Shown: positions 52,680 to 61,343, counted from the first letter of the stretch. The stretch: DNA of 64,000 nt from Sphingomonas mucosissima (GCF_002197665.1 NZ_NBBJ01000005.1:206236-270235), one strand, 5' to 3'. The notes: a model not told the origin generated them from the sequence alone. Numbers and translations: made by a program.

Positions 52680-53798
52680 TCAGGCGGGCGCGTCGGTCGT
52701 GATGGTGGGTTGCGGCTGGCTTGTCGCGCTTGCCGCCAGAAATTGAAGGTTTGTCTCGCGCAGCCGCGCGCCGTCCTCGTCATACAGAAACGGCAGGAAC
52801 GCATAGCGTTTGCCGCGCGTGACGGGTTGCGCCTCGTGCAGCAGCGAGCAGGAGAAGATCACAGCTCCGCCTGTCGGCGCGCGATAGGTGGCGGGGCCAA
52901 ACTCCGGAAAGCAGAGGTCCCCGCCGTCATATTCGCCCGCGTTGAGATTGATCGTACACGCGAACTTCCGATGCGCGGTCCCTTTGGTGGTATTGTCGCG
53001 ATGGGCGCGAAAGTGTCCGCCGCCATTATCGCCATCATAGCAGGCCACCATCCAGCGTTCGATACGTGTTGCCTGCCAGCCAAGCGCTCGTTTGATCTGG
53101 GGCAGGAGGAAGCGCGCGAGGCGGGCGCGTAGCTGCTCGCGGAGCGAGTCGTCCTCGATATGGTAGTCGGATCGCCGCTTGTGATGATGATCGACGCGTT
53201 CGACGGTGAGGCCATTCTCCTCGCGCATGAAGCCCGAATCCTCACCGCCTTTCGCTTCGTACAATTCGATAAGGCGCCGACACAGCGCAGGTTCGAACAC
53301 GCGCGGGACGACCAGCACCGGCGCGGCCGAATAAATGTCCGGCGCGGCGATCTGCGCCTGTAGCGCCGCGATCGCCTGGTCGCCGGCGCTGATCGGGAAG
53401 CGCCCGCACACGCGCAAGGTGGGGTCGAGCAGAAGCCAATGCGGCCGATAGTTCGTCTCGCTCATGCCATCGTCCAGTGCGCCGTACAGGCGTGACACGG
53501 CGCCGTCGTGATCAAGAAACCAGCGAATCCCGGGCAATTGCTGCTCCACCGTTCCCTCGAGGACATCGTGGGGATCGGTGGAGACACCAAAGAAGCACGC
53601 GTACCGATCATCGAACAAGCCGCGATGCTCAGCCAGCAGGCGCAGGGCAGGCGCGAGCGCCGGATGCGCGGCGGGGCCGGCGAACAGCATCAGGATCAGG
53701 CGACCGGCGGCCGTATCGAACGCGTACCGCGGATTGCCTGATAGTGCGGGAGCGTGAAACCAAGGCGCCTGATCGCCCGGCAGCAGCAGATTGGCCAT
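52680..53798 (-). CDS. pseudo-peroxiredoxin/2OG-Fe(II) oxygenase fusion
   Basis: A 372-residue two-domain protein. Residues 1-150 look like an AhpC/TSA-type redoxin fold (LLLPGDQAPWFHAPALSG, LMLFAGPAAHPAL, FFGVSTDPHDV, WFLDHDGAVSRLYGA), but the peroxidatic cysteine after the FAGP strand is absent. Residues 160-355 form a prolyl-4-hydroxylase-type oxygenase with iron ligands H266 and D268 (HFRAHRDNT), H321 (LLHEAQP) and R331 for 2-oxoglutarate. It probably hydroxylates a protein or peptide; the target is unknown. The ATG at 53798 is chosen over a GTG at 53813. It is convergent with the prolyl oligopeptidase gene. Confidence 0.88.
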   Translation of the reverse strand: MANLLLPGDQAPWFHAPALSGNPRYAFDTAAGRLILMLFAGPAAHPALAPALRLLAEHRGLFDDRYACFFGVSTDPHDVLEGTVEQQLPGIRWFLDHDGAVSRLYGALDDGMSETNYRPHWLLLDPTLRVCGRFPISAGDQAIAALQAQIAAPDIYSAAPVLVVPRVFEPALCRRLIELYEAKGGEDSGFMREENGLTVERVDHHHKRRSDYHIEDDSLREQLRARLARFLLPQIKRALGWQATRIERWMVACYDGDNGGGHFRAHRDNTTKGTAHRKFACTINLNAGEYDGGDLCFPEFGPATYRAPTGGAVIFSCSLLHEAQPVTRGKRYAFLPFLYDEDGARLRETNLQFLAASATSQPQPTITTDAPA

Positions 53799-53867
53799 GA
53801 GCAATGCTACCACGCCCGCTACAAGGCGCGCGACTCGTTTGCGCCGGTGCGGTATGGATGCAAATAA

Positions 53868-53893
53868 GGAACGGACCGTTGCGCAAAACAGTT
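53868..53893 (+). promoter_or_regulatory. possible EcfG-like promoter for the small protein gene
   Basis: GGAAC (53868-53872), 17 bases, AGTT (53890-53893) differs by one base from GGAAC-N16/17-CGTT. It ends 38 bases before the start at 53932. Confidence 0.35.
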
Positions 53894-53931
53894 ATTGCTG
53901 CGCTGCAACAGCATGGATATTGCCGGTGAGC

Positions 53932-54282
53932 ATGAAGCTGAACACCGACGAAGATCGGGTCGCCGCACCAGCAACGCCGCCCGTCAGCATGCCCACCGTT
54001 TTCGAAGCGATCGTCAAGCAACAGGCGGTTGCCGCGACGTACAATCGCGGGTCGGTCACGCTGGCGCCGCACATCGTTTATACCAAGCACGGCGAGTTCT
54101 ATCTCGATGCGGTCACGGTGGAGCGCGATGGCAAGCCGCCGCGCGAGCCCAAGATCGGCGCGTTCAAGATCGCGGGCCTTAGCGGCCTTCGCATCACGCC
54201 CCGTCGCTTTACCCGCAGTGAGCTCTTCAATCCGAAGGAAGAGCGGTATCAGGGCGTGACGCTGCTAACCATCGAGGGCTGA
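53932..54282 (+). CDS. small uncharacterised protein (WYL-like fold possible)
   Basis: A 116-residue protein. The conserved part runs from MPTVFEAIVKQQAVAATYNRGSV to the end, with LAPHIVYTKHGEFYLDAVTV and FKIAGLSGLRITPRRF, a pattern like the small beta domain of WYL proteins. It has no membrane helix or DNA-binding helix. Function unknown. The ATG at 53932 has GGTGAG before it; the core could also begin at 53989. Its 3' end overlaps the convergent cupin gene by 18 bases. Confidence 0.62.
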   Translation: MKLNTDEDRVAAPATPPVSMPTVFEAIVKQQAVAATYNRGSVTLAPHIVYTKHGEFYLDAVTVERDGKPPREPKIGAFKIAGLSGLRITPRRFTRSELFNPKEERYQGVTLLTIEG

Positions 54283-54687
54283 TGGCGACCAGCCGGGCGG
54301 CGCGAGCTCGAAGCGCGCGAAATCGAAGCCCGGCGTCACCGCGCAGCTGACGAGTGCCCAGTCGGAAGGCGCTTCCGCCGATTGCCAGCCGTTTGCAGGC
54401 ACCAGTGCTTGCGGTGTCTCCGGTGCCAGGCGATGGCTGGTGAAGCGCCCGTCCTCGCCCTCGATGTGCAGCATCAGCGGGCTGCCGGCATGCCAGAGCC
54501 ATAGTTCCGCCGCGTCGATCCGGTGCCAATGCGATCGCTCGTTGATATCGAGCAGGAACAAGATCGCGGTCATCGCCGATCGTTCGCCCGGCATGGCGCC
54601 CGGCAGCCGCACCGTTTCACGATAATGGCCACCCTGGGGATGCGGCACCACCCCGTGCCGCGCGATGAGGGTGGCCGCGTTGCTCAC
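54265..54687 (-). CDS. cupin domain-containing protein (DUF985)
   Basis: A 140-residue protein of the DUF985 cupin family. Typical are HPQGGHYRET near residue 16-25, ILFLLDINERSHWHRIDAAELWLWH near 43-65 with the metal-type histidines, and the ALVPANGWQSA segment near 95. Cupins of this type are mostly uncharacterised. Its ATG overlaps the TGA of the glycine-zipper gene (54684-54687), so the pair is co-translated. Confidence 0.87.
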   Translation of the reverse strand: MSNAATLIARHGVVPHPQGGHYRETVRLPGAMPGERSAMTAILFLLDINERSHWHRIDAAELWLWHAGSPLMLHIEGEDGRFTSHRLAPETPQALVPANGWQSAEAPSDWALVSCAVTPGFDFARFELAPPGWSPSALDG

Positions 54688-55241
54688 CGGCAGCGGACCT
54701 GGCTGTTCTGGTCCACTGCGCGGCCCGCCAGCGCGCCTGCTGCCCCGCCGAACAGCGTGCCCACGATCCGGCTGCGCCCGCCGTCGATCACGTTGCCGAG
54801 CACCCCGCCCAGTGCGCCGCCGACGATGAGGCCGGTGGTGCCGTCCGAGCGGCGGCAGTAATAACGTCCATCGGAGCCGGAATAGACACGGTCGGTGGGC
54901 GCCAGAACACGCTCCTGATAATGCCCGCCTGAGCGATAATAGCGCGTGGGATCGTAGTCACCCTCGTCCCGCCAATCGCCTTCGTCATCGTACGACGAGC
55001 CGCGCGGCAGCGGCGGCGCCGTGCGGCCGTCATCCCAGCGCGGATCGCGATAGCCGGTGCCCGGCACGCGGCGCACGGCCTGGTAGCGATCGAACTCGCT
55101 GCGGAAGACCTGAAGCTCGCGTTCGAAGCGCTCCTGCGCGGCGCGGAAGCGCGCATCGTCAGCGCTGGATTGGGCCACGGCCGGCGTGCCCATCGCCGCC
55201 ACCATGGCGCCAAGGGCGATCGCGATATGACGAGTGAACAT
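54684..55241 (-). CDS. secreted glycine-zipper protein
   Basis: A 185-residue protein with a signal peptide (about 1-24, ending VAQ), a charged middle region rich in Arg, Asp, Tyr and Gly, and a C-terminal glycine zipper, TTGLIVGGALGGVLGNVIDGGRSRIVGTLFGGAAGALAG, typical of outer-membrane 2TM or SmpA-like proteins. The cysteine in YYCRRSDG precedes the zipper. It likely sits in the envelope. The start at 55241 gives the signal peptide; no strong ribosome site. It is coupled to the cupin gene. Confidence 0.8.
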   Translation of the reverse strand: MFTRHIAIALGAMVAAMGTPAVAQSSADDARFRAAQERFERELQVFRSEFDRYQAVRRVPGTGYRDPRWDDGRTAPPLPRGSSYDDEGDWRDEGDYDPTRYYRSGGHYQERVLAPTDRVYSGSDGRYYCRRSDGTTGLIVGGALGGVLGNVIDGGRSRIVGTLFGGAAGALAGRAVDQNSQVRCR

Positions 55242-55282
55242 GGGGCATTTATCTCCACGCCCGATGATGGGCCGGATGAAGG

Positions 55283-55307
55283 TACGGCTGCTCGGCAATA
55301 TCGTTCC
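55283..55307 (-). promoter_or_regulatory. possible EcfG-like promoter for the glycine-zipper gene
   Basis: On the minus strand GGAAC (55307-55303), 16 bases, CGTA (55286-55283) differs by one base from the EcfG consensus. It ends 41 bases before the start at 55241. Confidence 0.35.
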
Positions 55308-55340
55308 TGAACAAAGCTGGTTCGCCGGACCTGCGGCCGA

Positions 55341-56492
55341 TCAGCCCTGATCGATCATCGCGGGGCCATAAGCGTCAATCGTTTCGAACAAGCGGGTGAG
55401 CTCGGTGCGCTCCGATTCGTCGATCTCGGGCTTCCAGATTTCGAACAACAGCACCGTGCGGGTCTCGGTGCCGCGGTTCCACGCCTCATGCTCGTACGAA
55501 TCGTCAAAGATCACCAGTTCGCCCGCACGCCATTCGTGCACGTCAGCGCCAACGCGCAGGCCGCAGCCGGATGGCGCGATGATCGGCAAGTGGCAGATCA
55601 GGCGCGTGTTGAGCAGGCCATGGTGCGGCTGGATATGCGTGCCCGGCGTCAGGCGCGAAAAGAGCGCCATCGGCGAGCGTCCAGTGATCCGCGGAATCGG
55701 CAATTTGGCGAGCGCCGCCATGGTGGCGGGGAAGCGAGACGCATTGACCTCCACCACCTCGCCGCCACGCCAGAGATGAAGTGCGCTCCACGCGGGGTCG
55801 CCGAGCAGCGGATTGTTCGGCAGCGGGCGATCCGGATTGCCCTCCACATAAGGTGCGAATCCTTCGGCCACGGCCTCGAGCTCAGCACGGATCGCGGGCG
55901 TGGCCGCCTCCAGCTCCGCCACCCAGGCGAATTCGTGACGCGAATAAAAGGGGCGCTGCGGCAGCCCTTCGAAATAGAACATGCTCGGCTGCTGGAGGTA
56001 TAGCTCCCGCCGTCCGAGCAGCAGATCGAGCGACCGAGCGACGCGGGGTGCCTGGGCACCGGTGATGGCGGCTTCGACATGCGCCGTGAACCGCTCGCTC
56101 GCCTCCCGTTTGAACGCTTCCGCCTGACGCAGCAACGGGTGCAGCGAGGCCGGCACGTCGCGCGTCACGGCGGCCTGGTTCAGCGCGGCGGTGTAGAAGT
56201 TCGAGGCGGCGCGATCATCGCCGTCGAGCCGCTTGCGATCGCCCATCAGAAGAAGCGCGGCAATGTTGCGGGGCTGCTCGCTGAGCTGTGCCTGGAGCGC
56301 TTCGGTCTCCCCAGCCGTCTCGGCAGTGATCCGGTACGCCTGCGCCAGCGCGAGCCAGGGGAGCGGAAAGCCGGCGGGGCGCGCCGCGATGATCCGGTTG
56401 AAGCAGTCGCGCGCAGCCGCGCCATCGCCGCGCCGCAGCGCCTCCACGCCCTGTCTGGCGAGGTCTTCGGCTTCGGCGCGGCTCATGGTCAT
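55341..56492 (-). CDS. TPR/aspartyl(asparaginyl) beta-hydroxylase family protein
   Basis: A 383-residue protein. Residues 1-130 are tetratricopeptide-type helices (AEDLARQGVEALRRGDGAAARDCFNRII). The C-terminal part carries the aspartyl/asparaginyl beta-hydroxylase fold: YLQQPSMFYFEGLPQRPFYSR, LTPGTHIQPHHGLLNTRLICHLPI with an iron histidine, and FDDSYEHEAWN with the second. These enzymes lack the usual carboxylate ligand. The substrate is a protein or lipid A; which is not known. It is transcribed alone, downstream of uvrD. Confidence 0.86.
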   Translation of the reverse strand: MTMSRAEAEDLARQGVEALRRGDGAAARDCFNRIIAARPAGFPLPWLALAQAYRITAETAGETEALQAQLSEQPRNIAALLLMGDRKRLDGDDRAASNFYTAALNQAAVTRDVPASLHPLLRQAEAFKREASERFTAHVEAAITGAQAPRVARSLDLLLGRRELYLQQPSMFYFEGLPQRPFYSRHEFAWVAELEAATPAIRAELEAVAEGFAPYVEGNPDRPLPNNPLLGDPAWSALHLWRGGEVVEVNASRFPATMAALAKLPIPRITGRSPMALFSRLTPGTHIQPHHGLLNTRLICHLPIIAPSGCGLRVGADVHEWRAGELVIFDDSYEHEAWNRGTETRTVLLFEIWKPEIDESERTELTRLFETIDAYGPAMIDQG

Positions 56493-56535
56493 GCCGTTTG
56501 TATCGCGACTCCATCCGCCCAGGTAAAGCGCCGCA

Positions 56536-58839
56536 TCATGGCAGCGTGACGAAGCTGTCCATCACGCGTTTGTGCCCAGCCTTTTCAAAATCGATCTCGA
56601 GCTTGTTGCCTTCGATGCTTTCGATCGTGCCGTAGCCGAACTTCTGGTGAAACACGCGCTGGCCGACCGAGAGATCCGAGCGGCCCTTGTTGCCGAGACT
56701 GACCGATGGCGCGCGGCTCTCCACCACGCGGGTGGGCTCGCGGCTGAACGTTCGGGTCTGCCACTCGCCACCGGGCTTGCCGCCCAGCGCGCCGGCCGCC
56801 CGCTGCCATCCCGGGCCGCGACCAGTGCCCCGGCCAACATCGGCAAAGGGGTCGGCGCGTTCGGACCAGTTCGCGCGCCATAGGCTTTCACCGCCGCTCA
56901 TCGTTGTTTCGCTGTCCACGTGATCAGGCGGCAGTTCGCCCACGAAGCGCGAGGGGATAGAGCTGGTCCATTGGCCGTAGATGCGGCGGTTGGCGGCGTG
57001 CAGGATCACCGCGCGTCGCCGCGCGCGCGTAATCGCGACATAGGCGAGCCGCCGCTCCTCCTCCAAGCTGCGCGTGCCGCCCTCGTCAAGGGCGCGCTGC
57101 GACGGAAAGATGCCTTCTTCCCAGCCTGCCAGGAACACGGTGTCGAACTCCAGCCCCTTCGCCGCGTGGATCGTCATGATCGTGACCTTGGGATCCTCGC
57201 GTGCCCCCTCATTGTCCATGACGAGGCTGACATGCTCCAGGAAGGCGCCGAGGCTTTCATATTCCTCCATCGCGCGGACCAGTTCGCTTAGGTTCTCCAA
57301 CCGGCCCGCCGCTTCGGTTGATTTCTCCGCCTGCCACATGCCGGTATAGCCGGATTCGTCCAGGATCTGCCGCGCCAGCTCGGCGTGCGGCAGTTCGCGC
57401 GCCATGTCGCGCCAGCGTGCGATGTCGCCGATGAAGTTGCCGAGCGCGCGGCGTGCCTGCGGCGTCAGCTCGTCCGTGTCGAGGATGCGCGCGGCGGCGA
57501 GGCTCAGCGGCAGGCCCTCGGCGCGCGCGAGCTGATGCAGCTTGGCGATCGCCTTGTCGCCCAGGCCGCGCTTGGGCGTGTTGACGATCCGCTCAAAGGC
57601 GAGATCGTCCGCTGGCTGATTGACGATGCGCAGATAGGCGAGCGCGTCGCGGATTTCCTGCCGCTCATAGAAGCGGAAGCCGCCAACGATGCGGTAGGGC
57701 ATGCCGATGGCGATGAAGCGATCCTCGAACTCACGCGTCTGATGCTGCGCGCGGACCAGGATGGCGCATTCGTCCAGGCTTTTGCCTGCGCGCTGGCACG
57801 ATTCGATTTCGTCACCGACCCGCCGCGCTTCCTCCGGCCCGTCCCAGACACCGATCACGCGCACCTTTTCGCCCACGTCCAACTCGGTCCACAGCTGTTT
57901 GCCAAGCCGTCCGGAATTGTTGCCGATCACACCGCCTGCTGCACCGAGGATATGCGGAGTGGAACGGTAATTCTGCTCCAGCCGGATCACCTTGGCGCCG
58001 GGGAAATCCTTCTCGAACTTCAGGATGTTCTCGACTTGCGCGCCGCGCCAGGAATAGATCGACTGGTCGTCATCGCCGACGCAGCAGATGTTACGCCGCT
58101 CCTGCGCGAGGAGACGCAGCCAGAGATACTGGACCGAGTTGGTGTCCTGATATTCGTCCACCATGATGTAGCGGAAACGCTGCTGGTAATGCTCCAGCAC
58201 CTCGCGATTGGTCTTCAGGATGGTCAGGACGTGAAGCAGCAGGTCGCCGAAGTCGCAGGCGTTCACCGCCTTCAGCCGAGCCTGATATTGCTCGTATAGC
58301 TCGCCGCCGCGGCCATTGCCGTAGCGTTCGCTTTCACCGGCATCGATCTCGCGCGGGGTCAGCCCCTTGTTCTTCCATTCATCGATCAGGCCGGCGAGGC
58401 TGCGCGCGGGAAAGCGCTTTTCATCGATATCGGCAGCAACGATCAGTTGCTTGAGCAGGCGAAGCTGATCGTCGGTGTCGAGGATGGTGAAGTTGTTCTG
58501 CAAACCCACCAGTTCGGCGTGGCGGCGCAGCATCTTGGCGCCGATCGCGTGAAACGTGCCGAGCCACGGCATCCCTTCTACGGCGTCGCCAACGAGCCGG
58601 CCCACGCGCTCGCGCATTTCACGCGCCGCCTTGTTGGTGAAGGTGACCGAGAGGATCTCGCTGGGATAGGCGCGCCGCGTATAGAGCAGATGGGCGAGAC
58701 GGGCGGTGAGTGCCGCAGTCTTGCCGGTACCGGCTCCGGCGAGCACGAGAACCGGCCCGTCGGTGGTGAGCACCGCTTCGCGCTGCTGCGGATTGAGGCT
58801 CCTCAGGTACGGAGGGTCGGCAAGCTGGGTATCGGTCAC
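56536..58839 (-). CDS. uvrD: UvrD/PcrA-type ATP-dependent DNA helicase
   Basis: A 767-residue superfamily 1A helicase. Walker A is GAGTGKT (35-41), motif II is MVDEYQDTN, motif III VGDDDQSIYSWRGA, and motif VI YVAITRARR. The C-terminal region ends in a Tudor-like segment GQRVFHQKFGYGTIESIEGNKLEIDF that binds RNA polymerase in PcrA proteins. It unwinds DNA in mismatch and excision repair. The GTG at 58839 is chosen because a LexA box occupies 58844-58858; a start at 58875 would place the box inside the coding region. Confidence 0.95.
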   Translation of the reverse strand: MTDTQLADPPYLRSLNPQQREAVLTTDGPVLVLAGAGTGKTAALTARLAHLLYTRRAYPSEILSVTFTNKAAREMRERVGRLVGDAVEGMPWLGTFHAIGAKMLRRHAELVGLQNNFTILDTDDQLRLLKQLIVAADIDEKRFPARSLAGLIDEWKNKGLTPREIDAGESERYGNGRGGELYEQYQARLKAVNACDFGDLLLHVLTILKTNREVLEHYQQRFRYIMVDEYQDTNSVQYLWLRLLAQERRNICCVGDDDQSIYSWRGAQVENILKFEKDFPGAKVIRLEQNYRSTPHILGAAGGVIGNNSGRLGKQLWTELDVGEKVRVIGVWDGPEEARRVGDEIESCQRAGKSLDECAILVRAQHQTREFEDRFIAIGMPYRIVGGFRFYERQEIRDALAYLRIVNQPADDLAFERIVNTPKRGLGDKAIAKLHQLARAEGLPLSLAAARILDTDELTPQARRALGNFIGDIARWRDMARELPHAELARQILDESGYTGMWQAEKSTEAAGRLENLSELVRAMEEYESLGAFLEHVSLVMDNEGAREDPKVTIMTIHAAKGLEFDTVFLAGWEEGIFPSQRALDEGGTRSLEEERRLAYVAITRARRRAVILHAANRRIYGQWTSSIPSRFVGELPPDHVDSETTMSGGESLWRANWSERADPFADVGRGTGRGPGWQRAAGALGGKPGGEWQTRTFSREPTRVVESRAPSVSLGNKGRSDLSVGQRVFHQKFGYGTIESIEGNKLEIDFEKAGHKRVMDSFVTLP

Positions 58840-58843
58840 CCAC

Positions 58844-58858
58844 GAACAGTTAGGGAAC
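58844..58858 (-). promoter_or_regulatory. LexA (SOS) box upstream of uvrD
   Basis: On the minus strand GTTC, seven bases, GTTC matches the alphaproteobacterial LexA operator exactly. It lies four bases upstream of the GTG start, where it would block both transcription and ribosome access. Confidence 0.65.
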
Positions 58859-59065
58859 GCAGGCCACCGGAGCAAGCGACGAGACGATCACGGACCGGCC
58901 ACCGCGTGGCGTGTAGCAGGTAACCACCGGCTTTGGTTGGGGCCGTCGCCACGATCGCTGGAGTGGTCTGAGGGCCCTCTTTCGAGCCGTCCCGGCCTTT
59001 CGCAGAGAGACTTGCATAAGACCTGCTCAAGTGAGAACATAGCCGAAACAACAAGGGAGGATTCG

Positions 59066-59467
59066 ATGGCCACGACGGGCAAGTGTCACTGCGGTGCTGT
59101 TAGCTGGTCGGCGGAAGGTCCGCCCCAGCATCACGCCGTCTGCCATTGCGAGGATTGCCGCCGATGGTCGGGCGCGCCTGCGGTCGGCTGGATCGCCTGG
59201 CAGGCGGATGGCGTGACGATCAGCGGCGAGACGGCGACCTATCATTCGTCCGAGCACGGCACGCGCGAATTCTGCGGCAAGTGCGGCACCGGGCTGTTCT
59301 ATCGCAATCCCCAGGTGCTGCCGGGCATCATCGATATCCACTCCGGCACGCTTGATGACCCGGAAAGCCAGCCACCAGGCGCCCAGATCATGGTAAAGGA
59401 TCGCCTGAGCTGGACGGCTGGGATCGCCGACCTTCCCGCTTTCCAGACCTATCCCGGCATGGACTGA
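59066..59467 (+). CDS. GFA family protein (glutathione-dependent formaldehyde-activating enzyme-like)
   Basis: A 133-residue zinc-binding protein. The cysteine sets KCHCGAVSW, CHCEDCRRWSG and CGKCGTGLFY form the two zinc sites of the GFA/Gfa-like fold. Some members speed S-hydroxymethyl-glutathione formation; for most, including this one, the role is unproven. GGGAGG at 59055-59060 precedes the ATG at 59066. It stands alone, divergent from uvrD. Confidence 0.9.
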   Translation: MATTGKCHCGAVSWSAEGPPQHHAVCHCEDCRRWSGAPAVGWIAWQADGVTISGETATYHSSEHGTREFCGKCGTGLFYRNPQVLPGIIDIHSGTLDDPESQPPGAQIMVKDRLSWTAGIADLPAFQTYPGMD

Positions 59468-59791
59468 AGTCGTTCTGCACCAATCTGGCGGGCCGCCAGC
59501 AAGAAGCATCTGCCATCGGCATCGCTGGGAAGCCCGGGACGACGCGCCTTTGGTGATATGGGGTGAGGCGGCGGATCGCGTGAAAGTCGGGGCGGTTCAT
59601 CTTAAGTGAACCGCCCCGTAGTTCAGGGAGTGCCAGGCGTGAAACGCGCTGGCGATCGGCCTCAGACAGGGGGAATGAAGCCGATGACGCTGATGTAGGC
59701 GCTGGATGTTGCGTCTTTGTGTCTGGCGGCGTCCATGTTGTTGCGCACCAGCGATGTTGACGCCGGCGGATCACGGGGAGAGAGGAGGGGC
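59468..59791. other. 324-base intergenic region with a perfect hairpin
   Basis: No confident gene is present between the GFA and MHS symporter genes. A perfect 12-base inverted repeat, CGGGGCGGTTCA (59588-59599) with TGAACCGCCCCG (59607-59618) and a TCTTAAG loop, stands 120 bases past the GFA stop. It may be a terminator in either direction, although no clear U tract follows. A 24-codon minus-strand frame (59662-59736) precedes it in minus-strand order and lacks a clear ribosome site. Confidence 0.5.
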
Positions 59792-61081
59792 ATGACGACG
59801 AGTGCCAATCCCCCGCAACGCGTGCTGCTGGCGAGTTTCGTCGGCACGGCAGTCGAATTCTACGACTTCTATATCTACGCAACTGCGGCGAGCCTGGTGT
59901 TCGGGCAGATCTTCTTCCCGGTTGCCGAGCCGGGCATGCAGCAGATGGCGAGCTTTGCCACGCTGGCTGTGGCCTTCTTCGCGCGGCCGATTGGCGCGGC
60001 CTTCTTCGGCCATTTCGGCGACCGTATCGGTCGCAAGTCCACGCTGGTCGCCAGCCTGCTCACCATGGGCATTTCAACGACGCTGATCGCCTTTCTGCCA
60101 ACCTATGCCGATGCGGGGTGGTGGGCGCCGTTCATTCTTTGCCTGTTGCGGTTCGGGCAGGGTTTCGGGCTTGGCGGTGAATGGGGTGGCGCGGCGCTGT
60201 TGGCGGTGGAGAATGCGCCACCGGGGTGGCGTGCACGGTTCGGCAGCGCGCCGCAGATGGGCGCACCGGCAGGGTTCATCGCCGCCAATGGCCTGTTCCT
60301 GCTGCTGGGCCTGTGGCTGACGCCGGACCAGTTTCGCGATTGGGGCTGGCGTATCCCCTTTCTGATCAGCGCGCTGCTGGTCGGCCTGGGGCTGTGGATC
60401 CGTTTGAAGCTGACCGAGACGCCCGAGTTCGCCGCGGCGCTGGAGGAAGCGCCGCCGCCGGCCGTGCCGTTCGCGGAGCTGGTGCGCCATCATGGTCTGG
60501 CGACGATTGCGGGCACGATCGGCGCGATCGCCTGTTTCGCGCTATATTACATCACCACCGCGTTCGCGCTTGGCTATGGCACCAAGACGCTGGGGTATTC
60601 GATGCAGTCGATGCTGCTGGTGCAGCTTGGCGCGATCCTGTTCATGGCGTTGGGGATCTACGGCTCGGCATGGCTGGCGGACCGCCGGTTCGATGAGCGG
60701 AGGGTGTTGGCCGGCGGCTGCGTGGGTGTCGTGCTAGCGGGGCCGCTGCTCGGGCCGATGCTTGGCTCCGGCTCGCTGCTGCTGGTGTTCGCCTATCTCT
60801 CGCTTGCCTTGCTGCTGATGGGCTTCGTCTACGGGCCGCTCGGCGCGTGGCTGCCGGGGCTGTTCCCACCACGCGTGCGCTACACGGGTGCGTCCATGGC
60901 GTTCAACATCGCGGGCGTGCTGGGCGGCGGGCTAACGCCGCTGATCGCGCAGGGACTGGCCGACAACGTTGGGCTTGGTGCGGTGGGCTGGTATGGCAGC
61001 GGGGCTGCGGCGCTTAGTTTAGTTGCCCTGCTCGCGACGAGGCCGCGGGCAGGAGCGCATGCAGTGGTTGTTGAACCATGA
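59792..61081 (+). CDS. MHS family MFS transporter (metabolite:proton symporter)
   Basis: A 429-residue twelve-helix carrier. VEFYDFYIYATAASLVFGQIFFP near residue 18-40 and GHFGDRIGRKSTLVASL near 70 are the MHS-family signature and MFS motif A; RFGQGFGLGGEWGGAALLAVE near 118 is also typical. Relatives import citrate, ketoglutarate, shikimate or osmoprotectants. GAGAGGAGGGG precedes the ATG at 59792. It stands alone. Confidence 0.9.
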   Translation: MTTSANPPQRVLLASFVGTAVEFYDFYIYATAASLVFGQIFFPVAEPGMQQMASFATLAVAFFARPIGAAFFGHFGDRIGRKSTLVASLLTMGISTTLIAFLPTYADAGWWAPFILCLLRFGQGFGLGGEWGGAALLAVENAPPGWRARFGSAPQMGAPAGFIAANGLFLLLGLWLTPDQFRDWGWRIPFLISALLVGLGLWIRLKLTETPEFAAALEEAPPPAVPFAELVRHHGLATIAGTIGAIACFALYYITTAFALGYGTKTLGYSMQSMLLVQLGAILFMALGIYGSAWLADRRFDERRVLAGGCVGVVLAGPLLGPMLGSGSLLLVFAYLSLALLLMGFVYGPLGAWLPGLFPPRVRYTGASMAFNIAGVLGGGLTPLIAQGLADNVGLGAVGWYGSGAAALSLVALLATRPRAGAHAVVVEP

Positions 61082-61343
61082 TCCCGCAGCTGCGCGAGCG
61101 GTTGCGGCGGACTTCAGCGGTCGCGGAGCGTACTCCGACCGGCCGACCCCAACTCGGACGCCGGGCGTGAGGTCTGCCTAGTTCGCGCAGAGAGGCGGGT
61201 CGCAGATCAAACCCGGCTTGATGAAGTAACACCCGGCCCACCCGGGATCAGCCTCTCACTCGACCGCTAGCAACGAGATCGCGTGCCGGGGCTCGCTTCC
61301 CGGTGCTGTCCCCGGTTCGCGCTGTGCGGGAAAGCGGCTGAGG

